This document shows positions 1 through 8,526 of a DNA stretch of 42,663 nt, in pieces (within the stretch, counting starts at the first letter, position 1; the number at the start of each line of letters is the position of its first letter). Source of the DNA: Parafrankia irregularis (GTDB taxonomy: Bacteria > Actinomycetota > Actinomycetes > Frankiales > Frankiaceae). The notes beneath the pieces are model-generated. The model did not search any database. It saw only the letters and a program-made list of their open reading frames with translations, and was not told the DNA's origin. The DNA is taken from contig NZ_FAOZ01000049.1 of assembly GCF_001536285.1 (NCBI RefSeq), forward strand, positions 1 through 42,663. Direction: 5' to 3'. A program made the translations under genes and the position numbers.

Positions 1-26
1 TGTAGGGACGCCGGTCTAGATGTCCA
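1..26 (+). repeat. Left terminal inverted repeat of the transposon
   Basis: It starts TGTAGGGACGCCGG and ends AGATGTCCA. About 22 of 26 positions match the right end. More TGTCC motifs follow at 41, 52, 71, 218, 229 and 248, several as TGTCCA followed by CGACCGG-like sequence. This is the array expected for binding of a TnsB/TniA-type transposase. Confidence 0.88.
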
Positions 27-306
27 ATGGCCGCGATATATGTCCAGTCGATGTCCAACGACCGGTGTTCTGTCCACAGCGGACTACCGGGGCTACGGCA
101 AGCCGGGGCAAAGGCGACGGAAGCCCTCGACGAGCCCGTGAAACAGGGCAGGGAAGGAGATTTCTATGCGGATTTAGGTTGCGTGATACCGGAGACGTTG
201 TGCACTGGCGTCCTGTTTGTCCGCAGCGTGTCCAGCGACCGGACTGATGTCCAGTGATCTACCGTGCCAGTTGGGATCATGTCTTCTATCTGGGGAGATG
301 GTAGCG

Positions 307-1029
307 ATGGTGACTGATGCTCAATTGAGCGTCAGGGATTCCACTGGCGCGGTGTCGACGTACGAGGATCTGTCGCTGGTTGACCTTGCCGCGACGGTGG
401 CTGGGTGTCCGTGGCGGGTTTTTCGATGGCGGCAGGGACAGGCGCACTACTCGGGCTGGTATTGGTCGGTGACGATGGCGGGCCATGTGGTTTATGAAAG
501 CCGGCTGGAGCTTGCCCGGCTCCTGCTCGCCGATTTCGATTGTTCGGTGGTGGGAATCGCGGCGCAGCCTTTCTGCCTGACCGCGGAGGTGGATGGGCGG
601 CTCCGGCGGCATGTTCCGGACTTTCTGCTGGTGGACCCGGGCGGGCTGGTGACCGTGGTCAATGTGAAGCCGGCGGAGCAGCTGGCCAGGGAGAAGGTCG
701 CGGAAGCGTTGGCCTGGGCGGGCCAGGTTTTCACGCGGGCCGGCTGGTGCCATGAGGTCTGGTCGGGGGCGCCGGCGGCGGTGCTGGGAAATGTGCGGTT
801 CCTGGCGGCCTATCGGCGTGCTGATCGGGTCGACGCCGAGGCCGTCGAGGAGATCGATCGGACGGTCACGGGGAGGGTGGCTCTCGGTGAGGTGGAGGCC
901 GGGTTGGCGGGCCGGTTCGCGGTCGAGGTGTGCCGGCCGGCGTTGCTGCATCTGGTGTGGCGGGGCGTGTTCCGCGTCGATCTGGACAGGCCGTTGTCGC
1001 CGGTGTCGGTGCTGGAGCGTGTGGTGTGA
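307..1029 (+). CDS. tnsA: TnsA-like transposase endonuclease subunit
   Basis: This 240-residue protein resembles the TnsA subunit that cuts the 5' ends of Tn7-type elements so that they move by cut-and-paste together with a DDE transposase. The restriction-enzyme-like core is visible: Glu64 in VYES, Asp105 in VPDF, and Lys121 in NVKP. Known TnsA proteins have Gln-x-Lys at the last motif; here it is Asn119-Val-Lys121. I chose ATG 307 because GGGGAG sits nine bases upstream; ATG 298 is in frame but too close to it. The stop overlaps the GTG start of tniA, so the two are translationally coupled. Classical Tn5053 elements lack TnsA, so this belongs to the TnsA-bearing branch. The family call is firm; activity is inferred. 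Confidence 0.85.
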   Translation: MVTDAQLSVRDSTGAVSTYEDLSLVDLAATVAGCPWRVFRWRQGQAHYSGWYWSVTMAGHVVYESRLELARLLLADFDCSVVGIAAQPFCLTAEVDGRLRRHVPDFLLVDPGGLVTVVNVKPAEQLAREKVAEALAWAGQVFTRAGWCHEVWSGAPAAVLGNVRFLAAYRRADRVDAEAVEEIDRTVTGRVALGEVEAGLAGRFAVEVCRPALLHLVWRGVFRVDLDRPLSPVSVLERVV

Positions 1030-3131
1030 GCGCGACGGTGACGGTGACGATCGGGACGAGGCTGGTCCACGACGGCGAGATGCGCACGGTCGTCGGTATC
1101 GAAGCGCAGCGGCTGCGGCTGCGTGACGGGCAGGGCCGCGAGGAGCTGGTGCACACGGCGACGGTGCTGGCGAATCCCGCGACCTCGGTGCTCGGGGCGG
1201 ACGGGGAGCCGGTGGCGCCGATGGAGGCGTTGGGGCCGGTACTGGACAGCCTGGACGGGCCGCGACGCGCCGAGGTGCTGGCGCGGCTCGGGCATGTGCG
1301 TGAGGTGCTGACCGGCTACGTCTCAGGAACGGTGACGCTGGCGGCTGCCGGTGAGCCGCGGGCGGCCTACGAGATGGCGGTGCCGTTGATGGACCGCTAC
1401 GCGGCGAAGGCCGCGGAGGTGGGGGTGGACGTCCGGACGGTGCGCCGCTGGGTCCGCGCGGTCCAGACAGCGGGCGCCGCGGGGCTGGTCGATCAGCGCA
1501 TGGTGCGGCTGGCCGATCCGTTCACCGGGGTCGATGAGCGGTGGTTGGCGATGTGTCGGCTGGTGCTCGACGAACACACCGACGCCAGCCGGCCGACCCG
1601 GCAGCTGCTGCTGGAACGGGTGGCGGCACGGCTCGACGCCGAGCACGGCGCCGGATCGGTGCGGGCGCCGGGGCGGCGGCGGGCCCGGCTGGTGCTGGAG
1701 GAGTTGTCCCGGGCCACCCACGCGTTCACCGGCGCGACGGCGGCGAAACGGTCGATCGCGAACCGGCCGACACAGCCTTACGGGCGGCTGCGCGCGACCC
1801 GGCCGGGTGAGTACGTGCTGGTGGACACCACCGGGTTGGACGTGTTCGCGATGGAACCGCTGACCTTGCGCTGGGTCCGGGTCGAGCTGACCGTCGCGCT
1901 CGATCTGTATTCGCGGTGCGTGACCGGCCTGCGGCTCTCCCCGGTGTCGACGAAGTCCGTCGACGCGGCGGTCGTGCTCTACGAGTCGCTGGTGGTGGAC
2001 ACGGCCCGGGGCAGCGGCGGCGGTCTGCTGCCCTACGCGGGGCTGCCGGACACCGTCGTCGTCGAGGCGGAGCCGGGGCTGCCGGGGGTGGCCGCGGAGA
2101 GCATCGTCGTCGACCACGGCAAGATCTTCCTGTCGGAGCATCTGCTGTCGGTGTGTCAGCGCCTCGGGGTGTCGGTGCAGCCGGCCCGGCCGCTGACCCC
2201 CACTGACAAGGCGCCGGTGGAGCGGTTCTTCCGGACCCTGCGAGAAGGATTGCTGGCGGCGTTGCCCGGCTACAAGGGGCCGGATGTCCACAGCCGTGGG
2301 AAGGATCCGCAGGGCTGCGCCTACTTCTTCGTCGACGAGCTGGAGACCGTGATCCGCCAGTGGATCGTCGGGATCTACCACCGGCGTCCGCACGGCGGGC
2401 TGGTGGACCCGGCGGTGCCGGGGTTGGATCTGTGTCCGGCGGAGATGTTCGCTCACGGTCTGGTCCGGGCCGGTCGGCTGCGGGTGCCCGCGCGGACGGA
2501 TCTGGTGTTCGATCTTCTGCCGGTCGCCTGGCGGACCATCCAGCATTACGGGATCGAGGTCAACGGGCTTCGTTACAACGGCCCCGTGCTGGGCGGCTAC
2601 CGCAACCGGCTCAGCCCGTTCACCGGTCGGCACGCCGGCAAGTGGCCGGTGCGCTACGACACTGACGACATCTCACGGGTCTACTTCCAGGACCCGGCCG
2701 ACCAGCGCTGGCACACGCTGGTCTGGGAGCACGCCGGCGGTGTCGGGATGCCGTTCTCCGCGGACACGCTCGCCTACGCCCGCCGCCTCGCGCTCGCCGA
2801 GGGCCGTCACGTCGATGACCGGCTCGCCCTGGCGGACCTGCTGGACCGGTGGGACGCGGGGCTCGTGCGTCATCCCGCCGAACGTCGGATGGCGATCCGC
2901 GCGAGCGAGCAGCGCCAGGCCCGGTTGCAGGCCGCCGTCGGCGGCGACCTCGCGGCGGCCTGCGAGCTGCCGGCGGTCAGCGCCGGGCTGGAACCCGCCG
3001 GGACACCGGCGGGTTCGTGGCGGGCCGGTGACGACGACTGCGACGGTGAGCTGGACGGCGCCGCCGCCGACGAACCGGCCAGGATCGCCGACGAGGAGTT
3101 CTACGCCGACGCGCTGAGGGTCGTGCCATGA
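1026..3131 (+). CDS. tniA: TniA/TnsB-family DDE transposase
   Basis: This protein of about 701 residues is a Mu/TnsB/TniA-type integrase-fold transposase that would cut and join the transposon ends. The catalytic triad is complete: Asp267 in LVDTTG, Asp363 in VVDHGK, and Glu399 in PVERFF, with 35 residues between the last two. An N-terminal helix-turn-helix (VDVRTVRRWV region) and a Mu-type beta-barrel domain after the core fit end binding. The GTG at 1026 overlaps the tnsA stop and is the natural start. An ATGA overlap couples it to tniB. Its binding sites are probably the TGTCC motifs at both ends of the element. Confidence 0.93.
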   Translation: MSATVTVTIGTRLVHDGEMRTVVGIEAQRLRLRDGQGREELVHTATVLANPATSVLGADGEPVAPMEALGPVLDSLDGPRRAEVLARLGHVREVLTGYVSGTVTLAAAGEPRAAYEMAVPLMDRYAAKAAEVGVDVRTVRRWVRAVQTAGAAGLVDQRMVRLADPFTGVDERWLAMCRLVLDEHTDASRPTRQLLLERVAARLDAEHGAGSVRAPGRRRARLVLEELSRATHAFTGATAAKRSIANRPTQPYGRLRATRPGEYVLVDTTGLDVFAMEPLTLRWVRVELTVALDLYSRCVTGLRLSPVSTKSVDAAVVLYESLVVDTARGSGGGLLPYAGLPDTVVVEAEPGLPGVAAESIVVDHGKIFLSEHLLSVCQRLGVSVQPARPLTPTDKAPVERFFRTLREGLLAALPGYKGPDVHSRGKDPQGCAYFFVDELETVIRQWIVGIYHRRPHGGLVDPAVPGLDLCPAEMFAHGLVRAGRLRVPARTDLVFDLLPVAWRTIQHYGIEVNGLRYNGPVLGGYRNRLSPFTGRHAGKWPVRYDTDDISRVYFQDPADQRWHTLVWEHAGGVGMPFSADTLAYARRLALAEGRHVDDRLALADLLDRWDAGLVRHPAERRMAIRASEQRQARLQAAVGGDLAAACELPAVSAGLEPAGTPAGSWRAGDDDCDGELDGAAADEPARIADEEFYADALRVVP

Positions 3132-4285
3132 ACCGCCCGGACGCGGTGCTGTCCGACCGTGACGAGCGGGACTGGAACCTGTCATGCAAGGACGGCTGGT
3201 TCGCGATGGTCGACACCCCGCCGAGGACCCGCCCGCCGCGGCACAGCGCCTGCGAGATCGCGGGGATGTCGCGGACCGTCCGGCTGCGTTACAACGAGAC
3301 CCGTGCCCGTTGGCACGCCAACCTCGGCCCCGTCGCGACCCCGGGCATGGACACCGTCTTCGAGCAGCTCGACGAGATCTGCGGATCGAACCGGCAGGAC
3401 GGGGAGAAGGTCAAACCCGCCGCGGTCCTCGACGCGCTTCCCGGGCTGGGCAAGACGACCGCCGCGCTGGCGTTCGCCCGCGCCTTCCACCGCGAACAGG
3501 TCGACCTCTACGGGCCGACGGTTCCCGCCACGGGCGGCCAGTGGCAGCGGGTGCCGGTCGTTTACCTCGGGCTGACCTCGAACACGACGATCCGCAGCCT
3601 GAACGCGATGCTCTGCCGCTTCTACGCGCTGCCCGCCCCTGACCGCGGCACCGCGACACGCCTGGCGAACCGCGCCGCCGAATGCGTCGCCGGGTGCAAG
3701 ACCCGTCTCGTCGTCGTCGACGACGTGCACTTCCTCGACGTCCACCGTCGCGATGGCCGGGAGGTCGCCAACCATTTCAAGTGGCTCGCCAACACGTTCC
3801 CGGTGACGTTCTTCTTCGTCGGGGTGGGGCTACGCGCCCGCGGGCTGCTCACCGAGGGCCTGACCGGCGCCGACGCCGCGTTCTCCCAGACCGCGCGACG
3901 GTGGAACGTCCTCACCCTGACCCCGTTCGAGATCCACAGCGAGGCCGGGCGGCGCACCTGGCGCAACCTGCTCCTCGGTATCGAACGCGACCTGGTTCTC
4001 GCCGAACTCGGCCGGGGAACGGTCGCCGAGGACCTGTCGGACTACCTGTTCGCCCGCAGCTCCGGGCACTTCGCCTCGCTGATGTCCCTGATCGCCCGGG
4101 GCTGCTACCGGGCCGTCAGGACCGGCGCGGAAACCCTCACCGCCGGTCTGCTCGACGCGGTCCGCATCGACGAGGCCGCGGAGAAAGCCCGCCGTGACCT
4201 GCACGCCGCGCTCGGCGCGGGCCGGCTGACCAGCCGGCCCGCCCGCCAGACCACCACGCGCCTGGGCGGGGAGGGCGCGGCATGA
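3128..4285 (+). CDS. tniB: TniB/TnsC-like AAA+ ATPase
   Basis: This 385-residue ATPase belongs to the family that links target selection to the transposase by ATP-dependent assembly on target DNA. Walker A is PGLGKTT at residues 105-111, and Walker B is the hydrophobic strand ending in VVVDD near residue 195. A sensor region and arginines follow in the FFFVGVGLRARG stretch. The start ATG overlaps the tniA stop (ATGA) and the stop overlaps the tniQ start in the same way, so the three are one translationally coupled unit. The length is a little above the typical TniB size, with about 50 extra N-terminal residues. Confidence 0.9.
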   Translation: MNRPDAVLSDRDERDWNLSCKDGWFAMVDTPPRTRPPRHSACEIAGMSRTVRLRYNETRARWHANLGPVATPGMDTVFEQLDEICGSNRQDGEKVKPAAVLDALPGLGKTTAALAFARAFHREQVDLYGPTVPATGGQWQRVPVVYLGLTSNTTIRSLNAMLCRFYALPAPDRGTATRLANRAAECVAGCKTRLVVVDDVHFLDVHRRDGREVANHFKWLANTFPVTFFFVGVGLRARGLLTEGLTGADAAFSQTARRWNVLTLTPFEIHSEAGRRTWRNLLLGIERDLVLAELGRGTVAEDLSDYLFARSSGHFASLMSLIARGCYRAVRTGAETLTAGLLDAVRIDEAAEKARRDLHAALGAGRLTSRPARQTTTRLGGEGAA

Positions 4286-6627
4286 CCCGCCGGCTCCCGT
4301 TCACCCTGACACCGCTGCCCGGGGAATCGTTCGAGAGCTGGACGACCGCCTACGCGCGGCGCCTGCGCGTCACCACCAGCGAACTCACCCGCGCCCTCGG
4401 CCTCACCGCCGACCCGCCCCCGGCCGTCACCACGCCGCTCACGGTCGCCGACGCGACCGGTCTGACCCCCCGGACCTTCGCCGCGATGTTCCACCCTCCG
4501 CTCCCGGATCTGCCCCCGCGCACCCCCGACGCCCTGCGCACCGCGGCGACCGCGGGACGCACCAGCCGGTTCTGCCCGACTTGCCTGGCCGAACATCCCG
4601 GCCGGTTCGCCCTGGCCTGGCAGCTGCGCTGGACGTTCTTCTGCCTCGATCACGGCCAGCCACTCGCGGACCGATGCCCGCGCTGCGGGTCCACCCAACC
4701 CGTCCGGCACCCGTCCGGACGGACACCACCCGGTCATTGCACCCGCCACGTCACCGCCGCGGCGACCACCACCCGCTGCGGCTTCGACCTCACCGAGCCC
4801 CCCCACCCCACCTGCGCCGATCCCGCCGCCGCCCACACCGCCCAGCAGCTGATCGACCGCAGCCTCGCGCGGCTACGCCTCCCACCCGACGCCACCGCCC
4901 GGCACGAAGCCCTCGCCACGCTCACCGACCTGACCATCCTCGCCGCCCACATCGCGACGAACGACCGCCCCCGCCGCCAGCGAACACCCGTCGCGGGCGA
5001 CCTGCGGGCCGACACCCTGCTCACCGCCTACCAGCTGCTCACCGCCCCCACCGCTGGCCGCCCGGACGACCCCCTCGCGCCCCTGGTCGCCCACCACTCG
5101 GCCGGGCCCCGGCCCCTGGCAGTGCCCGAGTCCTGGAAATCCGCCAGCCCCAGCCTGACAACCCGCATCGCGCACAGCCGCGACGGATTCCTGCGTCCCA
5201 TCGAACGCCTCCGGCACGCCACCACCCTGCCCACCTTGCATCCCCCGACCACCGACCCCACCAGCGGCGAACCGGACCCGGCCGTCCTGCGAGCCGCACG
5301 CCTACCCGACCAGCTCTGGCCCGTCTGGACGATCCGTCTCCTCGACGACGACTCCCTCGAACCGGTGACCTTCCGCCCCGCGGCGATCGCGGCGCTTCTG
5401 CTTCCCCACAGCGCTCTGCGGCTCAACCAGATCACCGCCCTCGTCAGCGACCAGATCACCGGCGGCACCGTCGCCCACCAGCTCGGCAAACTGACCCGCG
5501 GCCCCGCCGGCAGCACCACGCTGCGCATCCTCACCGAACTCGCCCTGGCCTGCGACACCCACCCCATCCCGATCGACTACACGCGCCGCCGTCACCTCGC
5601 CGCCACGACCGAGCTGATCGACCGCGCGACCTGGAGAAGCTTCCTCGGCCCCGGGGAGCTGCGCCGCGGGCACCGACGCCGCCTCGATTTCGCCCGCTCC
5701 TACCTCTACGAACTCCTCACCGACGGCAACCTCGCCATCGCCTCACCGCCCTACCGGATCGTCGACCCCGCGCGACGCCCCGCCTACCACGAGTTCGTCC
5801 TCGGGATGCCCGCGCCGCTCGCCGACGATCTCACCAGCCACGCCCACGCCCTGCTTCTCCACGCCGGCGTCACCGACGAGCCGCTGCGCTGGGCCCCGCC
5901 AGCGCACTGGGTCCACACCCACGACTGGCCCGGCGCCGATCTCGAACACACCGACCCCGCCCCCATCCACGACCTGCTCACCCGCCAGCACCGATCCCCG
6001 CAGCAGGTCGCCGAAACCCTCCACATGTCGACAGAGCACGTCCGCCAAGCCGTGCGGCTACACCCGCTGCCACGCCCGCTCTATCCCACCCACCGCGCCG
6101 GAGCGATCCTCCCGCTCCACCCCGACACCAGCCAGCAGCACAAACCCGGAATCCATTACGTCGACCCCACCTGGCTCCACGAACAATACGTCACCTGGAA
6201 ACGCACCCTCGCAGACATCGCCGACGAAATCGGCTGCGTTTACAGCACCCTCCGGGCTTTCGCGGAGAAACACGGAATCCCGCTACGTCCATCCGGCGGC
6301 TCACACCACATCCACACCCTCACAGGAACCCACCCCTCCCAACTACCCGAACCACTACGCAGCGCCCTCACCGGCCACCAAGCCCATCTCCGCCTCGAAC
6401 GCTTCACGATGATCGTCCGACATTCCAACCTCACCAGAGCCGCCGAAGAAGCCGGCGTCACCCCCGCCTCCCTCTCCGAACAGCTCACCTACCTCGAACG
6501 CGTCTGCGGCGGCACCCTCATGCGCCGCCACCACCCCAGACGCCTCGACAGCCCCACAGAACTCGGACAGGCACTACACCTCCAGATAGAAGCCCACATC
6601 CTCCACGACACCACCAGCCACCCATGA
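4282..6627 (+). CDS. tniQ: TniQ-family target-selection protein with C-terminal LysR-type HTH
   Basis: This 781-residue protein has the TniQ N-terminal domain with two zinc-knuckle pairs: FCPTC near residue 96, CLDH, then CPRC near residue 135, and later Cys residues. TniQ/TnsD proteins choose the insertion site and recruit the ATPase. After a long helical middle part there are several possible DNA-binding elements. One HTH lies near residues 570-595 (SPQQVAETLHMS...). A second lies near 640-670 (TLADIADEIGC... ending HGIPLRPSG). The last 75 residues resemble a LysR-type winged HTH (NLTRAAEEAGVTPASLSEQL). The last domain is unusual for TniQ and may set target specificity. The start overlaps tniB by ATGA. 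Between the stop and the right end there are only about 120 bp. Confidence 0.87.
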   Translation: MTRRLPFTLTPLPGESFESWTTAYARRLRVTTSELTRALGLTADPPPAVTTPLTVADATGLTPRTFAAMFHPPLPDLPPRTPDALRTAATAGRTSRFCPTCLAEHPGRFALAWQLRWTFFCLDHGQPLADRCPRCGSTQPVRHPSGRTPPGHCTRHVTAAATTTRCGFDLTEPPHPTCADPAAAHTAQQLIDRSLARLRLPPDATARHEALATLTDLTILAAHIATNDRPRRQRTPVAGDLRADTLLTAYQLLTAPTAGRPDDPLAPLVAHHSAGPRPLAVPESWKSASPSLTTRIAHSRDGFLRPIERLRHATTLPTLHPPTTDPTSGEPDPAVLRAARLPDQLWPVWTIRLLDDDSLEPVTFRPAAIAALLLPHSALRLNQITALVSDQITGGTVAHQLGKLTRGPAGSTTLRILTELALACDTHPIPIDYTRRRHLAATTELIDRATWRSFLGPGELRRGHRRRLDFARSYLYELLTDGNLAIASPPYRIVDPARRPAYHEFVLGMPAPLADDLTSHAHALLLHAGVTDEPLRWAPPAHWVHTHDWPGADLEHTDPAPIHDLLTRQHRSPQQVAETLHMSTEHVRQAVRLHPLPRPLYPTHRAGAILPLHPDTSQQHKPGIHYVDPTWLHEQYVTWKRTLADIADEIGCVYSTLRAFAEKHGIPLRPSGGSHHIHTLTGTHPSQLPEPLRSALTGHQAHLRLERFTMIVRHSNLTRAAEEAGVTPASLSEQLTYLERVCGGTLMRRHHPRRLDSPTELGQALHLQIEAHILHDTTSHP

Positions 6628-6719
6628 CGACACGAACAGGCACAGCGAAGAAATGGACAACCACCCCGGCCCCCAAGAAAGCACGGGAAACCCCCAGTGG
6701 ACACGATCACGGCACCCGA

Positions 6720-7310
6720 ATGGACATCTTCGCCGGCCTCCCTACAGCTGACAACTCCGCAGCGCGCAGAGGTGCCACAAGGCCGCGACGCGCCTTCCGG
6801 GGACACCTTCACCGCGCGACGTGCCGTCCGAGCGGACGTCATCCCCGGCCTCCCCACGGCCCGCTGCCACGGCGACTCGCCCGCCGCCGCGCTCGGCAGG
6901 CGGCACCCCCCGCCCCGGGCCGAGGCGGGGCGGCGGGGCGCGGCTCGAGGGATGCCGGGGCGGCCAGCGTCGAGCTGGTCATCGCCACCCCGCTGCTGAT
7001 CACCATGCTCCTGGTCGTGATCCAGTTCGCGTTGTGGGCGCACGCGAGCCATGTGGCGGCCAGCGCCGCCCGTGGCGGTGCGGACGCAGCCCGCGTCTAC
7101 GGCGCCGCACCCACCGCCGGAGACGACGCCGCGCGGCTCATCCTCGCCCAGCTCGGCGGCACCGTTCTCACCGGCACGGGCGTCCAGCTCGACCGCCGGC
7201 CCGAGACGGTCACCGTCACCGTCACGGGAAACGCGGTCAGCCTGCTGCCCGGAATCTCCCTGCCGGTGACCGGCCACGCCACCGGAACCCTCGAACGGCC
7301 AACACCATGA
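6720..7310 (+). CDS. TadE-like pilus assembly protein, 5' end disturbed by the transposon
   Basis: The last 120 residues are a typical TadE-like protein: a short charged lead-in, then DAGAASVEL followed by a single membrane segment (IATPLLITMLLVVIQFALW) and an extracellular domain. TadE-type minor pseudopilins act in Tad (Flp-like) secretion or pilus systems at the membrane. No ATG, GTG or TTG is available in frame between the transposon end (6746) and the membrane segment. The only start I see is ATG 6720, inside the transposon end, which would give a fusion with about 70 Arg-rich extra residues. Codon use between 6750 and 6930 does not fit this frame; frame 1 has the higher GC3. The original start was therefore probably upstream and displaced, or the reading frame shifted. 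The stop overlaps the next start by ATGA. Confidence 0.6.
   Translation: MDIFAGLPTADNSAARRGATRPRRAFRGHLHRATCRPSGRHPRPPHGPLPRRLARRRARQAAPPAPGRGGAAGRGSRDAGAASVELVIATPLLITMLLVVIQFALWAHASHVAASAARGGADAARVYGAAPTAGDDAARLILAQLGGTVLTGTGVQLDRRPETVTVTVTGNAVSLLPGISLPVTGHATGTLERPTP
6721..6746 (-). repeat. Right terminal inverted repeat of the transposon
   Basis: Read on the minus strand it starts TGTAGGGAGGCCGG and reaches AGATGTCCA at the same spacing as the left end. Additional TGGACA motifs (complement of TGTCCA) lie at 6654 and 6698, giving three sites on this end. The + strand carries an ATG at 6720 whose frame stays open into the neighbouring tadE-like gene. Confidence 0.88.
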
Positions 7311-7834
7311 TCAGCATCATCGGGCTGTCCCGCCGAGGGCGCCACGGCGCACCGGCCCGGCCGGGCACAGACCAAGACGCGGGGTCGGCCGCGGTCGAAC
7401 TGACCCTGCTCGCACCGCTGATCATTCTGATGCTGCTGCTGATCGTCTACGCGGGGCGGGCGGTGAACGCCCGCGGGCAGGTCGACACCGCCGCGCACAC
7501 CGCCGCCCGTGCCGCGAGCCTCGCCCGCACACCCACCCTGGCCATCGCCGCCGCCCAGGCGGCCGTCGCCCCGGACCTCACCGGGAACACAGGTCCCTGC
7601 ACCGCCCTGACGGTGGAGGTGGACACCAGCCAGTTCCGGCCCGGAGGTGTGGTCCGCGCGACAGTGGCCTGCCGGCTGGACCAGTCCGACCTCGCCGCCG
7701 GCCTTCCCGTCCCCGGCGGGCGCACGGTCACCGCCGCCGCAGCCGTGCCAATCGACCTCTACCGCGGTGTCACCGCGACCGCGGCGGCCTGGCCGCCGGC
7801 CGGCACAGACTCTTCCTCACGGGAGCAGGTGTGA
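7307..7834 (+). CDS. TadE-like protein
   Basis: This 175-residue protein has an N-terminal charged stretch, then DAGSAAVEL leading into one membrane helix (LLAPLIILMLLLIVYAG), and an extracellular domain of about 120 residues. This is the TadE/TadG pseudopilin layout. Cys residues in GPCTAL and VACRL could form a disulfide outside the membrane. The ATG overlaps the stop of the first TadE-like gene, and the stop overlaps the GTG of the lipoprotein gene, so it sits in one coupled operon. Its likely role is as a minor component or assembly factor of a Tad-type surface apparatus. The rest of such a locus (ATPase, TadB/C) would lie to the left, outside the window. Confidence 0.75.
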   Translation: MISIIGLSRRGRHGAPARPGTDQDAGSAAVELTLLAPLIILMLLLIVYAGRAVNARGQVDTAAHTAARAASLARTPTLAIAAAQAAVAPDLTGNTGPCTALTVEVDTSQFRPGGVVRATVACRLDQSDLAAGLPVPGGRTVTAAAAVPIDLYRGVTATAAAWPPAGTDSSSREQV

Positions 7835-8526
7835 GACGACCGCCGCACACCGCCGACCGGCGGCACCCGGGCCTGACCGTCGCACCGCGGCCCTGTGTGG
7901 CCGCACTGCTCCTCCTCGCTGTCCTCGCGGCCTGCACGGCTCCCACCCGGGCCGGCCAGGAGCAGCCGCGCACCCCGACCTCGACGCCGGCACTCAGTGA
8001 TGACCCAGAGGCAGCATTGCCTGTCCTGCCGCCAGGGAACACGATCACCGACAACGGTGTCCCGCTGGGATTCCCGCACAGCACCTCCGGAGCGGTCTCG
8101 GCGGCGGTCCGCTGGACCTCGCTGCTCCTGCCACGCACAGAAGCCGACCAGGCCGAGATTCTCACCACCATCGCGACCCCGAGCTACCTGCTGCAACGCA
8201 CCGCGGGAACCCTCCTCGATCATGTCTACGCCCCACCCGATCTCGCTCCGGGAAGCGCGTTGTTCTTCCGCCCGCTCGGCACCCACCTCCTGGCCACCGA
8301 CCCCGACCAGCCGGTCATTGCCGTCCTGCACGCCAGCCGCGTCTCGGGCACCAGACGGCCCACGGTGCTCGTCGGCTCCGTGACCTGGGAACTGGTCTGG
8401 GACGGGGACGACTGGCGCCTCGCCGACCTCCACCCCACCCTGCCCTCCGCCGGGCTACGGGTACCGGAGACGGACAGCCCGGCCGCGGTGACCGCGGCCG
8501 GGTGGGATCGGTTCCGCCGTGCCTGA
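7831..8526 (+). CDS. Putative lipoprotein of the Tad-like operon
   Basis: This 231-residue protein has a signal peptide ending in a lipobox, LAAC, with Cys35 as the lipidation site. It is preceded by a hydrophobic run and an Arg/His-rich start, so it is expected to be anchored outside the membrane. I do not recognise the mature domain. The GTG start overlaps the preceding TGA, and its stop is overlapped by the next gene. Its place between TadE-like and Tad-like genes suggests an accessory part of the surface apparatus. Confidence 0.7.
   Translation: MRRPPHTADRRHPGLTVAPRPCVAALLLLAVLAACTAPTRAGQEQPRTPTSTPALSDDPEAALPVLPPGNTITDNGVPLGFPHSTSGAVSAAVRWTSLLLPRTEADQAEILTTIATPSYLLQRTAGTLLDHVYAPPDLAPGSALFFRPLGTHLLATDPDQPVIAVLHASRVSGTRRPTVLVGSVTWELVWDGDDWRLADLHPTLPSAGLRVPETDSPAAVTAAGWDRFRRA

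Larger units (their letters stand above)
1..6746 (+). mobile_element. Complete Tn7/Tn5053-like transposon (TnsA-TniA-TniB-TniQ)
   Basis: The first bases and the reverse complement of the bases ending at 6746 match: both begin TGTAGGGA, continue with GCCGG after one differing base, and reach AGATGTCCA at the same distance. They therefore define both ends of one element with TGT...ACA termini, as in Tn7, Tn5053 and Mu relatives. Everything between is an operon of four transposition genes with 4-nt overlaps and no cargo gene. Further TGTCC sites lie inside both ends. The left flank is outside the window, so the expected 5-bp target duplication cannot be checked; the five bases after the right end are GCTGA. 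The right end abuts a tadE-like gene, so the element probably interrupted a Tad-type operon. The gene content and ends are seen directly; current mobility is inferred from intact catalytic motifs. Confidence 0.9.

Noticed and set aside
1-260. Repeated TGTCC words that could suggest a CRISPR-like array
   Set aside because: Spacing is irregular and the words match the transposon's end-binding sites, repeated in inverse orientation at the right end.
4581-6720. Long open frame overlapping tniQ on the same strand (Arg/Pro-rich)
   Set aside because: It is a GC-driven shadow of tniQ; only its last part, past 6746, is the true TadE-like sequence.
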